Of a stretch of DNA of 13,699 nt, positions 13,679 through 13,699 are shown in pieces (position 1 is the first letter of the stretch; every line of letters begins with the position of its first letter). The DNA lies in assembly GCA_014896635.1 (NCBI GenBank), contig JADBKA010000117.1:1-13699 (forward strand), given 5' to 3'. Both the position numbers and the translations under genes were made by a program. The notes below the pieces were generated by a model. That model made no database searches, had not been told where the DNA came from, and saw only the letters and a list, made by a program, of their open reading frames with translations. Source of the DNA: Ktedonobacteraceae bacterium. Lineage in GTDB: Bacteria; Chloroflexota; Ktedonobacteria; Ktedonobacterales; Ktedonobacteraceae.

Positions 13679-13699
13679 GTCGAACTCCTTTCCTGACGA

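Overview
The window most resembles a chromosomal segment from a filamentous, spore-forming Chloroflexota of the Ktedonobacteria type. This is an inference from gene content, not from a marker gene. The pointers are a large membrane Ser/Thr kinase with an extracellular Kelch propeller, a CTC-type bL25 ribosomal protein beside a PHP-fused DNA polymerase X, a 20-residue KGG-repeat protein, and a small HTH gene paired with a short acidic helical gene that I associate from memory with Ktedonobacter genomes. Composition is moderately GC-rich with GC-biased third codon positions, so several long antisense ORFs arise as shadows. I see no CRISPR array, insertion sequence, rRNA or phage module.

Left end (1-2850): tRNA-Phe(GAA) has a near-consensus promoter and almost no leader. 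Next is a cytoplasmic-looking protein of seven ~52-residue repeats, probably a beta-propeller lectin-like protein, followed by an intrinsic terminator. Convergent to it is a GsiB/LEA-group-1-like KGG protein with a perfect TTGACA-18-TATAAT promoter and a ~170-nt leader. Two long perfect hairpins lie between the two 3' ends. About 700 bases separate the KGG gene from the next minus-strand gene. This stretch is AT-rich at the KGG end and holds at most one small doubtful ORF.

Middle (2855-7282, all minus strand): transcription order is a putative zinc-binding protein, DNA polymerase X (polX), bL25 (rplY) and a GT4 glycosyltransferase. Spacing is tight, with a weak hairpin-plus-U-run between the first two. 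On the plus strand 7261-7692 carries a P-loop-kinase-like fragment without its ATP-binding N-terminus.

Right (7696-11894, minus strand): transcription order is the Kelch-linked receptor kinase, a short flavodoxin and an eight-helix membrane protein. These could form one signalling/redox membrane unit. The kinase promoter has an inverted repeat over its -35. A hairpin separates it from an upstream minus-strand cassette (12176-13678): a 70-aa helical protein, an HTH protein with an Ala/Gly/Val-rich linker, an unrecognised 134-aa protein and a one-helix small membrane ORF. No complete undescribed system can be proven here. The best candidates are the kinase-Kelch/flavodoxin/membrane-protein operon and the HTH small-gene cassette.
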